DNA of 64,000 nt from Gemmatimonadota bacterium (GTDB taxonomy: Bacteria; Gemmatimonadota; Gemmatimonadetes; Gemmatimonadales; GWC2-71-9), in assembly GCA_016713435.1 (NCBI GenBank), contig JADJPD010000022.1, positions 90,721-154,720 of the forward strand, read 5' to 3'. The notes under the pieces are model-generated. The model did no database searches. It saw nothing but the letters and a program-made list of their open reading frames with translations, and had not been told where the DNA came from. Position 1 is the stretch's first letter, and each line of letters begins with the position of its first letter. Position numbers and translations under genes: made by a program. Below, piece by piece: positions 42,801 to 51,933 of this stretch.

Positions 42801-44915
42801 CTTGAGCACCGCGGTGAGCGTCACCTTCTCCCCGGCCATCACCGGCGCCGGTGCCTCGAGGCTCACCGTCGCCACCGGCGCCGCCGCCACCACCACCGGC
42901 GCCGTCATCCGCCGCCCCTCGCACTCCGCGCTGATCTCGGCCTTGCCCTCGGCCACGCCGCTCACCACGCCGGCGCCGGAGACGGTGGCGATCCGCTCGT
43001 TCGACGACTTCCACGTCACCACCCGCTCCGCCGCCACCTGCCCCCGCTCGTCCTTCACCTCGGCCTTGAGCGCCAGCGTCTCGCCCGCCGTCACCCGCGC
43101 CTCACTCGGCGTGATGGTCACCGACACCACCGCCGGCTTCCGGATGTTGGCGCGGGTGCTCCCCTTCACCCCTTCCACCTCGGCGAAGACCTCGGCCACG
43201 CCCTCCTTCTGCGCCGTGACCTGACCGCTCGCGCTCACCTCGAGGAGGCCGCGCGGGCTCACCGACCAGCGGATGGTCCGCCCCGTCACCGTGTGCCCCA
43301 GCTTGTCCTTCACCGTGGCATGGAGCTGCAGCGACTCGCCCACCATCAGCGCCGGCTCCACCGGCGCCACGTGCACCGCCTGCACCGGCGCCGGCCGGAG
43401 CGAGAGCGTCGCGGTGGCGCTGTGCCCCTCGCACGTCGCCGTGATGGTCACCGTGCCGGCCGCATGCGCCTTCACCAGGCCCTTGGCATCCACCGTGGCC
43501 AGCGACTCGTCGCTCGATTGCCAGGTGATCGGCGTGGGCCCCGTCTTCGGCCCGCTCAGCTTGGCGTTGGCCGCGAGCTGCAGCGTCTCCCCCGCGAAGA
43601 TCTCCCCCCGCTCCGGCGACACGCTGACGCCCACCACCGCGGGCGGCGGAGGCGGCGTCGGCTCCTTCGAGGCGGGGATCGGCGTGGTGGCGTCGGACGG
43701 CCGGGAGGCGGGGATCGGCGTCGTGGCATCCGAGGGGCGGGACGACGGGATCGGCGTGGTGGGCGCCGACGGCCGGGTCTTCGGCAGCGGGGTGGTGGCG
43801 TGATCCGCCACCTCGCGCGTCTTGGCCGGCGGCACCGGGCTGGTGGGCGGCGGCGGCACCTGCTTGAGGATCTCGCGGGTCGAGTTCTTCCGCGCCAGGC
43901 CGCGGAGCTGCACCTGCATCGGGTCATCATGCCCGAGCGTCAGGCCGCCGAGCGCGCTCACCGCCTCTTCCATGGAGCCGTAGCGCTGGTCCGGGCTCTT
44001 GGCCAGCATCCGCTCCACGGCGGTGGCCAGCTCCGGCGGGCAGTCGGGGCGCACCTCGCGGAGCGGCGGCGGCGTCTCGTGGAAGTGCGCGTACATGATG
44101 GCCATGGCGCTGTCCGCCGAGAACGGCTGGCGGCCGGCGATCATCTCGTAGGCCATGATGCCGAGGCTGTACTGGTCGCTCTTGCCGGTGATGTCCTTCG
44201 CCGCGCACTGCTCCGGGCTCATGTAACTCGGCGTGCCCACCGCGATGCCCGTCATGGTGAGCCCGCGGTTCTCCGCCACCTTGGCGATGCCGAAGTCGGT
44301 GACGACGGACCAGCCCTCTTCGTCGATCATCACGTTCGCCGGCTTCACGTCGCGGTGCACGATGCCGTGGCGGTGCGCGTAGCCGAGGGCGCTGCCCACC
44401 TGCTGCAGGACGGCGCGCACCATCGGGACCGGCATCGGCCCCGTGTCGCGCATGATGTCCTCGAGCGAGCGGCCCGCGATGAACTTCATCACGAAGAAGA
44501 GCGTCTTCCCCGCGCTCTTCACCGTGTAGATCGGGATGATGTTGGGGTGGGAGAGGTTGGCGGCGGTGCGCGCCTCGCGCTTGAACCGCTCGCTCATCCC
44601 CTCGCCCATGAGGAGGAGGGCCGGCGCCATCACCTTGATGGCCACCTTGCGGTCGAGCGCGATGTCGTGGGCCAGGTACACCGTGGCCATGCCGCCGCGG
44701 CCCAGTTCCTTCAGGACCTCGTAGTCGCCGAGCGTTGCCTGGCGCAGCGACTCGAGCAGCAGGTCGTCCGCGCTCGGCTCCGGCGCGGGGATCATGGCGG
44801 TGGCCACGGCGCCCTGGACACCGGACACGTCGTTGCCGCACTTCATGCAGAAGCGCGCGCCCGGCGTGATGGATTCGCCGCAGCGGTTGCAGGTCGGGCG
44901 GCCGGGGCCCGTCAT
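39825..44915 (-). CDS. Giant Ser/Thr kinase with zinc ribbon, nine Ig-like repeats, TM helix and RCC1 propeller
   Basis: About 1696 aa. Cys residues 9, 12, 23 and 26 form a zinc ribbon (CNRC and CMKC). A kinase domain spans about 65-325 (LGRGGMATVYLAHD, AIKVMAP, VHRDVKPANV, VTDFGIAK, GTPSYMSPEQ). A Pro-rich linker leads to five BIG2-like Ig repeats (about 425-850), one TM helix (about 912-938, GVAGVVVLAAVAYFAFGG), four more BIG2 repeats (about 958-1325) and seven RCC1-type blades (about 1363-1690, e.g. HTCALTDAGKAFCWG, GQLGDGS). Having Ig repeats on both sides of the membrane is odd. ATG 44915 is chosen for the Zn ribbon; TTG 44945 would add ten residues. Its ligand and targets are unknown. 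Confidence 0.92.
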   Translation of the reverse strand: MTGPGRPTCNRCGESITPGARFCMKCGNDVSGVQGAVATAMIPAPEPSADDLLLESLRQATLGDYEVLKELGRGGMATVYLAHDIALDRKVAIKVMAPALLLMGEGMSERFKREARTAANLSHPNIIPIYTVKSAGKTLFFVMKFIAGRSLEDIMRDTGPMPVPMVRAVLQQVGSALGYAHRHGIVHRDVKPANVMIDEEGWSVVTDFGIAKVAENRGLTMTGIAVGTPSYMSPEQCAAKDITGKSDQYSLGIMAYEMIAGRQPFSADSAMAIMYAHFHETPPPLREVRPDCPPELATAVERMLAKSPDQRYGSMEEAVSALGGLTLGHDDPMQVQLRGLARKNSTREILKQVPPPPTSPVPPAKTREVADHATTPLPKTRPSAPTTPIPSSRPSDATTPIPASRPSDATTPIPASKEPTPPPPPAVVGVSVSPERGEIFAGETLQLAANAKLSGPKTGPTPITWQSSDESLATVDAKGLVKAHAAGTVTITATCEGHSATATLSLRPAPVQAVHVAPVEPALMVGESLQLHATVKDKLGHTVTGRTIRWSVSPRGLLEVSASGQVTAQKEGVAEVFAEVEGVKGSTRANIRKPAVVSVTITPSEARVTAGETLALKAEVKDERGQVAAERVVTWKSSNERIATVSGAGVVSGVAEGKAEISAECEGRRMTAPVVVAAAPVATVSLEAPAPVMAGEKVTLTAVLKDAHGHVLTGRALKWASSSPAVATVTQAGQLTGITAGTAKISAESEGKSASVSVTVTPVPVASVAIEGAPKELETGKIATLKAVVKDAKGHALGDRQAAWSVSPAGVAAIDAKGVLSARGPGSVTVTLTVDGKTAEARVVVPAPVVAPVVAEAPTIMVPPAEKPVVDAGAPTEVITPPKPPVKEAPKPVEPPVKRPSVPAPVAEEKKKGGSGALIGGVAGVVVLAAVAYFAFGGKKDDIPPAPPAPVVNPAATPVASVQLAGGSAPVAVGRTEQLSALVKGAAGEELAGKGVTWTSSDPAVAEVSAIGAVTAKKTGSVTITAESEGKRGSVTLEVVAPAAAVDQPAAVASVAVGGPSSHALDVGQTVQLDASLKDAKGATLGDRAVVWTSSDPGVVLVSSTGLVTAMAAGDARVTANSEGKSADVRVTVRAPKVEPAPAPAPPPAPVVVAVASLTVAPPTASVVEGSTVALTATAFDGNRKALVDRTPSWSSSDPKVATVNGEGLVTGVSAGSATITASAEGKSATVRLTVTEPPPSSVPVAAVSITAPDKSLKPGEKTTWAAVAKDNRGRDLGDRGGSWSSSDPRVARVDGNGVITAVGPGTTEISVTVEGKKVSERFTVTAPPPVAVNPPPPANNPPPVTNPPPAPTPSTGGASALLPKKAVEAGGAFSCGVGASGAVCWGAGLGLTAVEGTGGITGLTVGGGHACGLVSGRALCWGDNRAGALGDGGTATATAPVEVAGGLGFSQLAAGNGFTCGLSGGKAYCWGRNKDGQLGDGSTSDRKRPVAVKGGQSFTTITAGGSHACALTAAGKAFCWGDGYSGQLGFGAQDMQSEPIDVSGNQKFTKISAGGKHTCALTDAGKAFCWGANEAGQLGDGSKSDRSNPVAVAGTASFTDITTGGAHSCARTGGGDVLCWGQNAAGQLGDGTKQDRNKPTPVSGGPFASISAGEAHTCGMTRGGEAQCWGRNDKMQLGDGGTTPRGTPAPVSDRR

Positions 44916-44969
44916 GGGAGGGGGGAAGTCCTCATTCCACCACAATTTAGGGTGGGAGGCGCCCCTCCT

Positions 44970-46092
44970 TCAATTCCTCGCCCATTCCACCCGCCCCGGG
45001 TCCTGCCGGATGAGCCCCCGGAGCTCGAGGCCGGAGAGCGCCGCCAGGGCGTCCGCCGCCGTGAGCCCGGCCAGCCGGATCAGCCCGTCGAAGTCCTGCC
45101 CCCCGGCCTGCAACGCCACCGCCAGCCGGTGCTCCGCCGGGGGCAGGTCGCCGGGGATGGGGACCGGCCGGGCGGCCCGGCCGGGGGGCCCGAGGTCACC
45201 GGGAGCGGCGTCCCCGCCAGTTGCCGGTGCTCGGGGTAGTGCTCCAGCAGGTCCAGCGGCTCGAGCAGCGGCTGCGCCCCGTCCCGGAGCAGGCGGTTGG
45301 TGCCCACCGAGGTCTTGCTGGTGATGGGGCCGGGCACCGCCATCACCGTCCGGCCCTGGCGGCTGGCCTCGTCCACCGTGATCATGGTGCCGGAGCCTTC
45401 CCCCGCCTCCACCACCACCGTGACCCGGGCCAGCCCGCTGATCAGGCGGTTCCGCCGCGGAAAGGTGTGCACCTGCGGCCGCTCCCCCGGCGGGAACTCC
45501 GTGAGCAGCAGCCCCTGCTCGGCCATCCGCTGGTAGAGGCGGCGGTTGGCCGCCGGGTAGATCACCCCGAGCCCGTTGCCGAGCACCCCGATGGACCCGC
45601 CGCCCACCTCGAGCGCGGCGGCGTGTGCCACCGCGTCGAGCCCGCGCGCCATCCCGCTCACCACCACGAGCCCCGCCGACGCCGCCATCCGCCCCACCCG
45701 GTCCGCCACCGTCTCCCCGTAGCCCGAATGATCCCGGCTCCCCACGATGGCCACGGCCGGCCGCTCCAGGAGCCCGAGGTTGCCCAGGGCAAAGAGCACC
45801 GGCGGCATGTCGGCGATCTGCTCCAGCAGCTCCGGGAACCCCGGGTCCCTCGGCAACAGCACGGTGGCGCCCATGGCCTCCGCCCGCACAATGACCTCCG
45901 CCCCGCCCTCGGCGCTGGCCTGACTCACCGCCGTGGCGGCGGCGAGGGTCATCTTCGGGACGGTCCCTAAAAACGCAACCGGCGCCGAGAGGGCGCCGGT
46001 TGCTGATCCGCAGGCATCGATCAGGTGCTTCATCCGCTCGGGCCCGATCGCCGGCGTCATCGCCAGCGCCACCCAGGCGGCGCGTTCGGGAT

Positions 46093-46102
<10 letters not shown>
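44970..46102 (-). CDS. dprA: DNA processing protein DprA, one frameshift
   Basis: DprA/Smf (about 377 aa) loads RecA on incoming single-stranded DNA in transformation. It has a SAM-like N-terminus (ALAMTPAIGPERMKHLIDAC) and the Rossmann core: VAIVGSRDHSGYGE, VVVSGMARGLDAVAHAAAL, SIGVLGNGLGVIYPAANRRL, TVVVEAGEGSGTMITVDEA, GTNRLLRDGA. The frame breaks near 45185 in a C/G-rich run, after which a winged-helix tail follows (AEHRLAVALQ, ALSGLELRGLIRQDPGRVEW). GTG at 46102 overlaps the end of obg by 10 bp. Confidence 0.92.
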
Positions 46103-47153
<1,051 letters not shown>

Positions 47154-47185
47154 TCCGCCTCGATCTCTCGCTCCGACGCGCGTCA

Positions 47186-47257
47186 GCGCGTCGAGTCTCG
47201 TCTCGCGCTCGACGAACGTCGGCGCGTCGAGTCTCGTCTAGCGGCCGGATATATCCG
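47186..47257. repeat. Two direct repeats, 36-bp period, upstream of obg
   Basis: GCGCGTCGAGTCTCGTCT occurs at 47186-47203 and 47222-47239, 36 bp apart; the second copy runs directly into the palindromic repeat at 47239. Only two units are visible, so this is not a CRISPR array. It lies in the obg leader region. Confidence 0.75.
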
Positions 47258-47264
47258 GCCGCTA
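47239..47264. repeat. 26-bp perfect palindrome, GGATATATCC core
   Basis: TAGCGGCCGGATA mirrored by TATCCGGCCGCTA gives a perfect 26-bp palindrome followed by CGTACGTTACGCGACCGGGATC. The right flank is shared with the copy at 59.89 kb. It sits about 85 bp upstream of obg. Confidence 0.9.
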
Positions 47265-47355
47265 CGTACGTTACGCGACCGGGATCATGCGTGGCGAGGC
47301 CGTCACCGCACCCTCCTCCCAGCCCCCCACGCACGATCCCGCCAGCCCCCTCGTC

Positions 47356-47380
47356 CGTAGCGGCCGGATATATCCGGCCG
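47356..47380. repeat. Second GGATATATCC-core palindrome in the obg upstream region
   Basis: CGTAG followed by CGGCCGGATA/TATCCGGCCG. The left flank CACGATCCCGCCAGCCCCCTCGT resembles the left flanks at 59.87 kb and 60.64 kb in its CGATCCC and CCCCC parts. Together with the 47239 copy it brackets about 90 bp without genes. Confidence 0.85.
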
Positions 47381-47424
47381 CGCCCGCGCGCGCGCGACGC
47401 GCGCGGGGCGTACGGTCGAGAGGC

Positions 47425-48066
47425 TCAGTGCTCGGGATGCCACCCATCCCGAACGCTATTCCACAACTCCTTGATCTTCTTCCACGACTCATAACTCAGC
47501 AACGGATTCACCACGCTCAGCACCCCCTCCACCTGCCCATTGCTGGCCCCCGCATGCAGCGCCCCCCGCAGGTGGCTGTGCAGCTGCCGCGGCGTCTCCA
47601 GGATGGCGGTCTGCGCCACGATGCAGAGCTCGCGCCGCAGCAGGTCCAGGCCGGGGCGGCTCATGGTGCGGCCGTAGCCCTCGGTGATCATCCACTGGTC
47701 GAGCGCCGGGTGCAGTTCCTTCACGTTCTCGCGGAGCCGCCGGTAGTTGGTGCCGTACACCACCTCGCAGGTGGCCTCGCCCCGGCGGGTCCACTCCTCG
47801 AGGTGCCGGTACTCGGCGTCCGCATCCGACTTGGGCGCCTGCACCCGCGCCACCTTCCGCCACACCGTGAACGCGATGATGGTCCGCGGATACCCCACCA
47901 TCAGCACCGACTGCAGCAGCAGCTCCTCCACCCACGGGATGGGCACCTGTGCCGTGCGGCACTCGGTGGCGTGCTCCCGGAGCTCCGGCTCGTAGCCCTG
48001 CGCGATGGCCGCCGCGAACCGCACCAGCGCCAGCGTCTGCGGATCGAGGTTGTCCCGCTTGCTCAT
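47425..48066 (-). CDS. Carboxymuconolactone decarboxylase/AhpD-like protein
   Basis: A 213-aa protein with two helical CMD-type halves: LVRFAAAIAQGYEPELREHA with WVEELLLQSVLMVGYPRTIIAF, and RRELCIVAQTAILETPRQLHSHLRGAL (key elements RELCIVA, LHSHLRGALHAGAS). Family members include AhpD peroxidase partners and decarboxylases; the CxxC of AhpD is not seen here, so a redox role is doubtful. ATG at 48066 has a GGAGG Shine-Dalgarno sequence about 10 nt upstream. Function unknown. Confidence 0.7.
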   Translation of the reverse strand: MSKRDNLDPQTLALVRFAAAIAQGYEPELREHATECRTAQVPIPWVEELLLQSVLMVGYPRTIIAFTVWRKVARVQAPKSDADAEYRHLEEWTRRGEATCEVVYGTNYRRLRENVKELHPALDQWMITEGYGRTMSRPGLDLLRRELCIVAQTAILETPRQLHSHLRGALHAGASNGQVEGVLSVVNPLLSYESWKKIKELWNSVRDGWHPEH

Positions 48067-48118
48067 ATCTATCACTCCTCCCGGCCGGCATCACCATCCT
48101 GGCGACGCAGCCCGTGGC

Positions 48119-48710
48119 CTAGAAACGCAATGCGCCTTCCGCCCGCGTCACCCCCGTCTCCACCCCGCGGGTGTTGACGATGGGGAGCGTCACGTGCCGC
48201 TTGACCGCCGCCGGCAGCCCCTGCGGGGCGAAGCCCAGGTCGCGGCGGGCGGAGAGCTGGTGCAGCACGCTCATGAGCGCGGGGGCCGAGCTCCGCATGT
48301 CCCCGTCCTCCACCTTGAGCGCAATGCCGAGCCCGGCCCACGGCAGCGCGGCGCAGTAGATCCCATCCGCCCCGACTCGGCGGGTGCGGCCCGCAGGCCA
48401 AGGCCGACTCCGGGAGCCCGATCTTCCTGAGCATCCCGTCCGCCACCTCGAGATGCACCGGCTCGCTCGAGTGCGAAGCGCAGGCCAGCGCCAGCTCCCT
48501 GGGCCCGAACCCGAACTTCGCCGCCGCCCCATCCGCCACCAGCACATACCCCTGGAACGGCTTGGCGGCCGAGCGCCAGAAGGCCACCAGCTCGGGATCG
48601 CCGGCCTGGGCCACCAGGGCGCCGCCGTGATCCACCACGGCCACGCTCACCCGGTGCACCGATTCGGCGATCCCGCCACGCGTGGAAACCACCCGGAGGC
48701 TCTCGGACAT
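48119..48710 (-). pseudogene. L-asparaginase II family gene with central deletion and frameshift
   Basis: The N-terminal half (VHRVSVAVVDHGGALVAQAG, WRSAAKPFQGY, LALACASHSSEP, CGPHPP) and C-terminal part (VGADGIYCAALPWAGLGIALKVEDG, VETGVTR) match the asparaginase II family (PF06089 type), whose members are about 320-340 aa. Here only about 195 aa remain: the middle third, with the NCSGKH and HPxQ motifs, is missing at the CGPHPP junction (about 48385), which also changes frame. Either a true deletion or a misassembly. TATCTT lies 8 nt before the ATG. Confidence 0.75.
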
Positions 48711-48718
48711 GGGGGACG

Positions 48719-48724
48719 AAGATA
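48719..48724 (-). promoter_or_regulatory. TANNNT hexamer before the asparaginase-like gene
   Basis: TATCTT on the minus strand, 8 nt before the ATG, no Shine-Dalgarno sequence between. It is divergent from the identical hexamer at 48790 on the plus strand. Confidence 0.4.
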
Positions 48725-48789
48725 GCGGGGGGCCCACCGGGCCGCACATGACGCGGGCCACACCCCTTGGGAGGCATCGGGCCGCGTCC

Positions 48790-48795
48790 TATCTT
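48790..48795 (+). promoter_or_regulatory. TANNNT promoter before the Wzi-like gene
   Basis: TATCTT lies 6 nt before the ATG at 48802; TTGGGA 17 nt further upstream is a plausible -35. No Shine-Dalgarno sequence fits, so the mRNA would begin at or next to the start codon. Confidence 0.5.
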
Positions 48796-48801
48796 CCTGC
48801 C

Positions 48802-50307
48802 ATGCGCCTGCCGCTCCGCTGGGTTGCTTTCCTCTTATTACTGCCCGCGCCGCTCGTCGCCCAGGGCTCCCTGTACGTGCCCCTGGACGACCCGCGCCTC
48901 CCCCTCTTCGAGCACCTGGTGCGGCTCGGCGACGTGCCCGACCCGTCGCCCCAGGTCCGCCCCTTCCGCCGCGCCGACGCGCTCGCGGCCCTCGACTCGG
49001 GAGCAGCCCGCGGCACCCTCCGGAGTTCCGCCATCGCGGCCGAGCTCCGCTCCGCCTGGTCGGAACGCCGGAGCGAGGCGCACTGGAGCGCGGCCCCGGC
49101 CGCCGGCGTTCAGGCCTACACCGAGGCCCGCCGAGACCCGCTCCAGCCCGGCGGCCCCGACGGCGCCAACCCGTACGTGGAGCTGGCCCTCGCCGCGGCG
49201 TGGGGCCCGATCGTGGCCGCCAGCCGCCCCGCCATCGAGCCCCGTCTCCCCGACGACCCCGACTGGCCCGGCCGCAAGGACCTGAAGGTGACGGGCCGCC
49301 ACGCCGACGCCTACCTGAGCGCGCAGTGGAAGTGGGCCCGCCTCTTCTACGGCCAGACCGACCGCAACTGGGGCCCCGTCGGCTTCACGGGGATCCCGCT
49401 CAGCAACTACGGCTACCCCCGGCCCGAGTTCGCGGTGGAGGTGGGCGGCGGCAAGCTCCGGCTGAGCGCGCACGCACTGACGCTCACCGACGCGCAGGAC
49501 ACGAGCGGCCAGGTGATCCACCGCTACTTCTTTGCGCATCGCCTCGACGCCCGCCCGCACCGGCGGCTCGCGCTGTCGCTCTGGGAAACCATCCTGGTCA
49601 CCGGCCCCGACCGGAGCTTCGACGGCCGCTACCGGAACCCCGTCGCGCTCCTGCTCCTGGCCAACCAGTACGGCCTCGGCGCCGAGGGCAACGTGATGGT
49701 CGGCGCGGACGTCACCTGGCAGGCGGGCAGCCGCACCACGCTCGCGGCGCAGGTGGCCGTTGACGACATCCAGTACCAGAACAAGGGCTACCCCAACCGC
49801 TACGCCTTCACCCTGCAGGCCTCAGGCGCGCTCCGCTCCGCGGTGAGCTGGCGCGCGGGCTACACCCAGGCCTCGAGCCTGGCCTTCCGCACCGCCAACC
49901 CCTTCGAAGCCTTCACGGAACACACCGTGGGCCTCGGCCGCCCCTACGCCGACAGCGATCAGCTGACCTTTGTCGTAAGCGCGCCCCTTGGGGCGCGCCT
50001 CCTCTCCCCCCACCACCAGTCCCTGCTCCTCGAGCCGGAGCTCACCCTGCTCCGCCGCGGCGAGTCCCGCCTCAGCGATCCCTGGCCCAGTGGCTCGGCG
50101 CAGACGCCGACGCTCCTCGTCGGCACCACCGAGCGCACCTGGCGCGCCGCGCTTGGACTGAGCGGCCGCCAGGGCCCCGTGGCGCTCCGGGGCAGCGCCG
50201 GCCTCCACTACCTCCAGAACGCCGATCACGTCGAGGGCCGCACCCGCACCGAGTTCGCGGGCCGGCTCCAGCTCACGGTGGGCCACGCCTGGTCCGGAGA
50301 CTTCTGA
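48802..50307 (+). CDS. Wzi-like capsule-assembly outer-membrane protein
   Basis: A 501-aa protein with a signal peptide (RWVAFLLLLPAPLVAQG) and then a soluble N-terminal bundle (YVPLDDPRLPLFEHLVRLG). A long series of barrel strands follows (DAYLSAQWKWARLFYGQTDRNWGP; LSNYGYPRPEFAVEVGGGKL; FTLQASGALRSAVSWRAGY), ending in QLTVGHAWSGDF with terminal Phe. The R(N)WGP segment and overall plan resemble Wzi/Caps_assemb_Wzi proteins. The stop overlaps the heptose-kinase start by one base, linking it to surface polysaccharide synthesis. Confidence 0.75.
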   Translation: MRLPLRWVAFLLLLPAPLVAQGSLYVPLDDPRLPLFEHLVRLGDVPDPSPQVRPFRRADALAALDSGAARGTLRSSAIAAELRSAWSERRSEAHWSAAPAAGVQAYTEARRDPLQPGGPDGANPYVELALAAAWGPIVAASRPAIEPRLPDDPDWPGRKDLKVTGRHADAYLSAQWKWARLFYGQTDRNWGPVGFTGIPLSNYGYPRPEFAVEVGGGKLRLSAHALTLTDAQDTSGQVIHRYFFAHRLDARPHRRLALSLWETILVTGPDRSFDGRYRNPVALLLLANQYGLGAEGNVMVGADVTWQAGSRTTLAAQVAVDDIQYQNKGYPNRYAFTLQASGALRSAVSWRAGYTQASSLAFRTANPFEAFTEHTVGLGRPYADSDQLTFVVSAPLGARLLSPHHQSLLLEPELTLLRRGESRLSDPWPSGSAQTPTLLVGTTERTWRAALGLSGRQGPVALRGSAGLHYLQNADHVEGRTRTEFAGRLQLTVGHAWSGDF

Positions 50308-51305
50308 TGGCCGACGACCTCCTCCCCCGCCCCCGCCTCGACGCCCTGCTCGCCGCCATGCGCGGCAAGCGCATCGCGGTGCTCGGCGACGTGATGCTGG
50401 ACCGCTACCTGATCGGCGACACCGAGCGCATCAGCCCCGAGGCGCCGGTGCCGGTGGTCACGGTCACCGAGCATCGCGAGAAGCTGGGCGGCGCGGCCAA
50501 CGTGGCCGCCAACGTCGTGGCCCTGGGCGGCACCAGCACCCTGCTCGGCGTCATCGGCGACGACCGGGACGGCGCCGCCCTCCGGGCCGCCATGGAGCTG
50601 GCGGGCCTCCCCGCCACCGGCCTCCTCACGCTGGCGGAGCGCCCCACCACCACCAAGACGCGGGTGGTGGCGCGGGGCCAGCAGGTGGTGCGCATTGACG
50701 AGGAGAACGCCGCCGACCTGGACCTGGAGCCGCTGGCGCGGCTCACGGCGCTGGTGGAAGACGCGGTGGCGCAGGCGGACGCGCTGGTCTTCGAGGACTA
50801 CAACAAGGGCGTGCTGGTCCCCGCCCTGGTCCGCTCGGCCATGGCGGCCGCGCAGAAGAAGGGCATCCCCACGGTGGTGGACCCCAAGTACCACAGCTTC
50901 TTCGCGTACAAGGGCGCCACCGTCTTCAAGCCCAACCGCCGCGAGCTGAGCAACGCGGTCCCGGGCATCGACCTCGGCAGCGCCACCGACCTGGCCGCCG
51001 CCGCCGCGCGGCTCGAGGTGCAGTACCTCCTCCTCACCCTCGGCGCCGGCGGCATGGTGGTGGTGCCGCGGGACGGCGCCGAGGCGCCGCACCTCATCGC
51101 CAGCCTGGCGCGCGAGGTGTTCGACGTCTCGGGCGCGGGCGACACGGTGACGGCCTGGGTGGCGGCGACGCTGGCGGCGGGCGGCACGGTGGTGGAGGCG
51201 GCGGAGATCGCCAACCTGGCGGCGAGCGTCGAGGTCACGAAGGCCGGGGTGGCGACGGTGTCGCCGGAGGAAGTGCTGCAGGCCTACTCGGCCCGGCGCG
51301 CGTAG
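50307..51305 (+). CDS. rfaE1: D-glycero-beta-D-manno-heptose-7-phosphate kinase
   Basis: PfkB-family kinase of 332 aa matching the N-terminal half of HldE: VLGDVMLDRYLIGDTERISPEAPVPVV, EKLGGAANVAANVVALGG, FKPNRREL and the ATP/anion-hole motif VFDVSGAGDTVTAWVAA. The separate adenylyltransferase half (RfaE2) is not here. It supplies ADP-heptose for LPS core, supporting a diderm envelope, and is translationally coupled to the Wzi-like gene (TGATG). Confidence 0.92.
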   Translation: MADDLLPRPRLDALLAAMRGKRIAVLGDVMLDRYLIGDTERISPEAPVPVVTVTEHREKLGGAANVAANVVALGGTSTLLGVIGDDRDGAALRAAMELAGLPATGLLTLAERPTTTKTRVVARGQQVVRIDEENAADLDLEPLARLTALVEDAVAQADALVFEDYNKGVLVPALVRSAMAAAQKKGIPTVVDPKYHSFFAYKGATVFKPNRRELSNAVPGIDLGSATDLAAAAARLEVQYLLLTLGAGGMVVVPRDGAEAPHLIASLAREVFDVSGAGDTVTAWVAATLAAGGTVVEAAEIANLAASVEVTKAGVATVSPEEVLQAYSARRA

Positions 51306-51308
51306 GGG

Positions 51309-51776
51309 ATGTCGCCGTTGTCCGCGCCGGACCCGCTCGACGGCACCCTGCTGGCGCTCGAGGAGGCGCTGGCCCCGAAGCACGCCCGCCGCACCCGCCC
51401 GGAGGCGGCCACCGGGCTCGACTACGCCCTGCTCCAGGTGGTCTCCGAGCGCGGCCCCCTCCCGCTCGCCGATCTCTTCACCGCGATGCACCCGGTGGCC
51501 AGCCCGCCGGACGTGGTGGCGGGCCTCTAGCGGCTCGGGACGACGGGCTGGCTCTTCGTGGGGCCCAACGGGGAGCGGCGGATCGAGTCGGTGCTGATCA
51601 CCGACCTCGGGGAGGCCGGCTACCGCGCCGCCACCGCGTGGCGTGCCGGCGTCCGGGACCGGGTCCTCGCCGGCCTCACGCCGGCCGAGCGGGAGGCCTT
51701 CCTGGCCGGGCTGGCGAAGGTGGCGGCCCACCTGGCCCCTACCCCCCCTCCCCCCGGGACCTCGAAGCGGCCGTAG
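51309..51776 (+). pseudogene. MarR-like winged-helix regulator with an in-frame TAG
   Basis: One reading frame from ATG 51309 to TAG 51776, interrupted by TAG at 51528-51530 (context GLL-type GL*RLGTTGW). The upstream part (GLDYALLQVVSERGPLPLADLF) is a winged-helix start. The downstream part (RRIESVLITDLGEAGYRA, then LAGLTPAEREAFLAGLAKVAAHL) is the MarR wing and dimer helix. A CAG-to-TAG change would explain it. The final TAG is part of a palindromic repeat (CGTAGG). It follows the heptose kinase by 3 bp. Confidence 0.7.
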
Positions 51777-51797
51777 GCACCGAGCGCCGCTCGGTGC
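51777..51797. repeat. Perfect palindrome with GAGCGCCGCTC core after the MarR-like gene
   Basis: GCACCGAGCG and CGCTCGGTGC, 10-bp arms around one C, followed by CACTCGA. Core and right flank match the palindrome at 30715. The preceding CGTAG gives the stop codon of the MarR-like gene, as the repeat at 37.6 kb does for hemW. Confidence 0.8.
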
Positions 51798-51933
51798 ACT
51801 CGACGCAGGCCCCCTAAGTCCTAACCGCACCCTCATTTGCACCCGCGGGCCCCTCCCCAGCCCCGGCCGCCGGCCTCCTCCCCCCGCCCTTGCCCGCGCC
51901 CCGGGTCCTGCTTAGGTTCCCCGCCCCTAATCA

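Noticed and set aside
39765..45239. Very long open reading frame on the plus strand opposite the giant kinase
   Set aside because: It is antisense to a protein with complete kinase, Ig-like and RCC1 motifs; its translation is His/Arg/Gly-rich low complexity, typical of a shadow frame in high-GC DNA.
47186..47257. Possible CRISPR array (36-bp period)
   Set aside because: Only two repeat units, no distinct spacers and no cas genes nearby.
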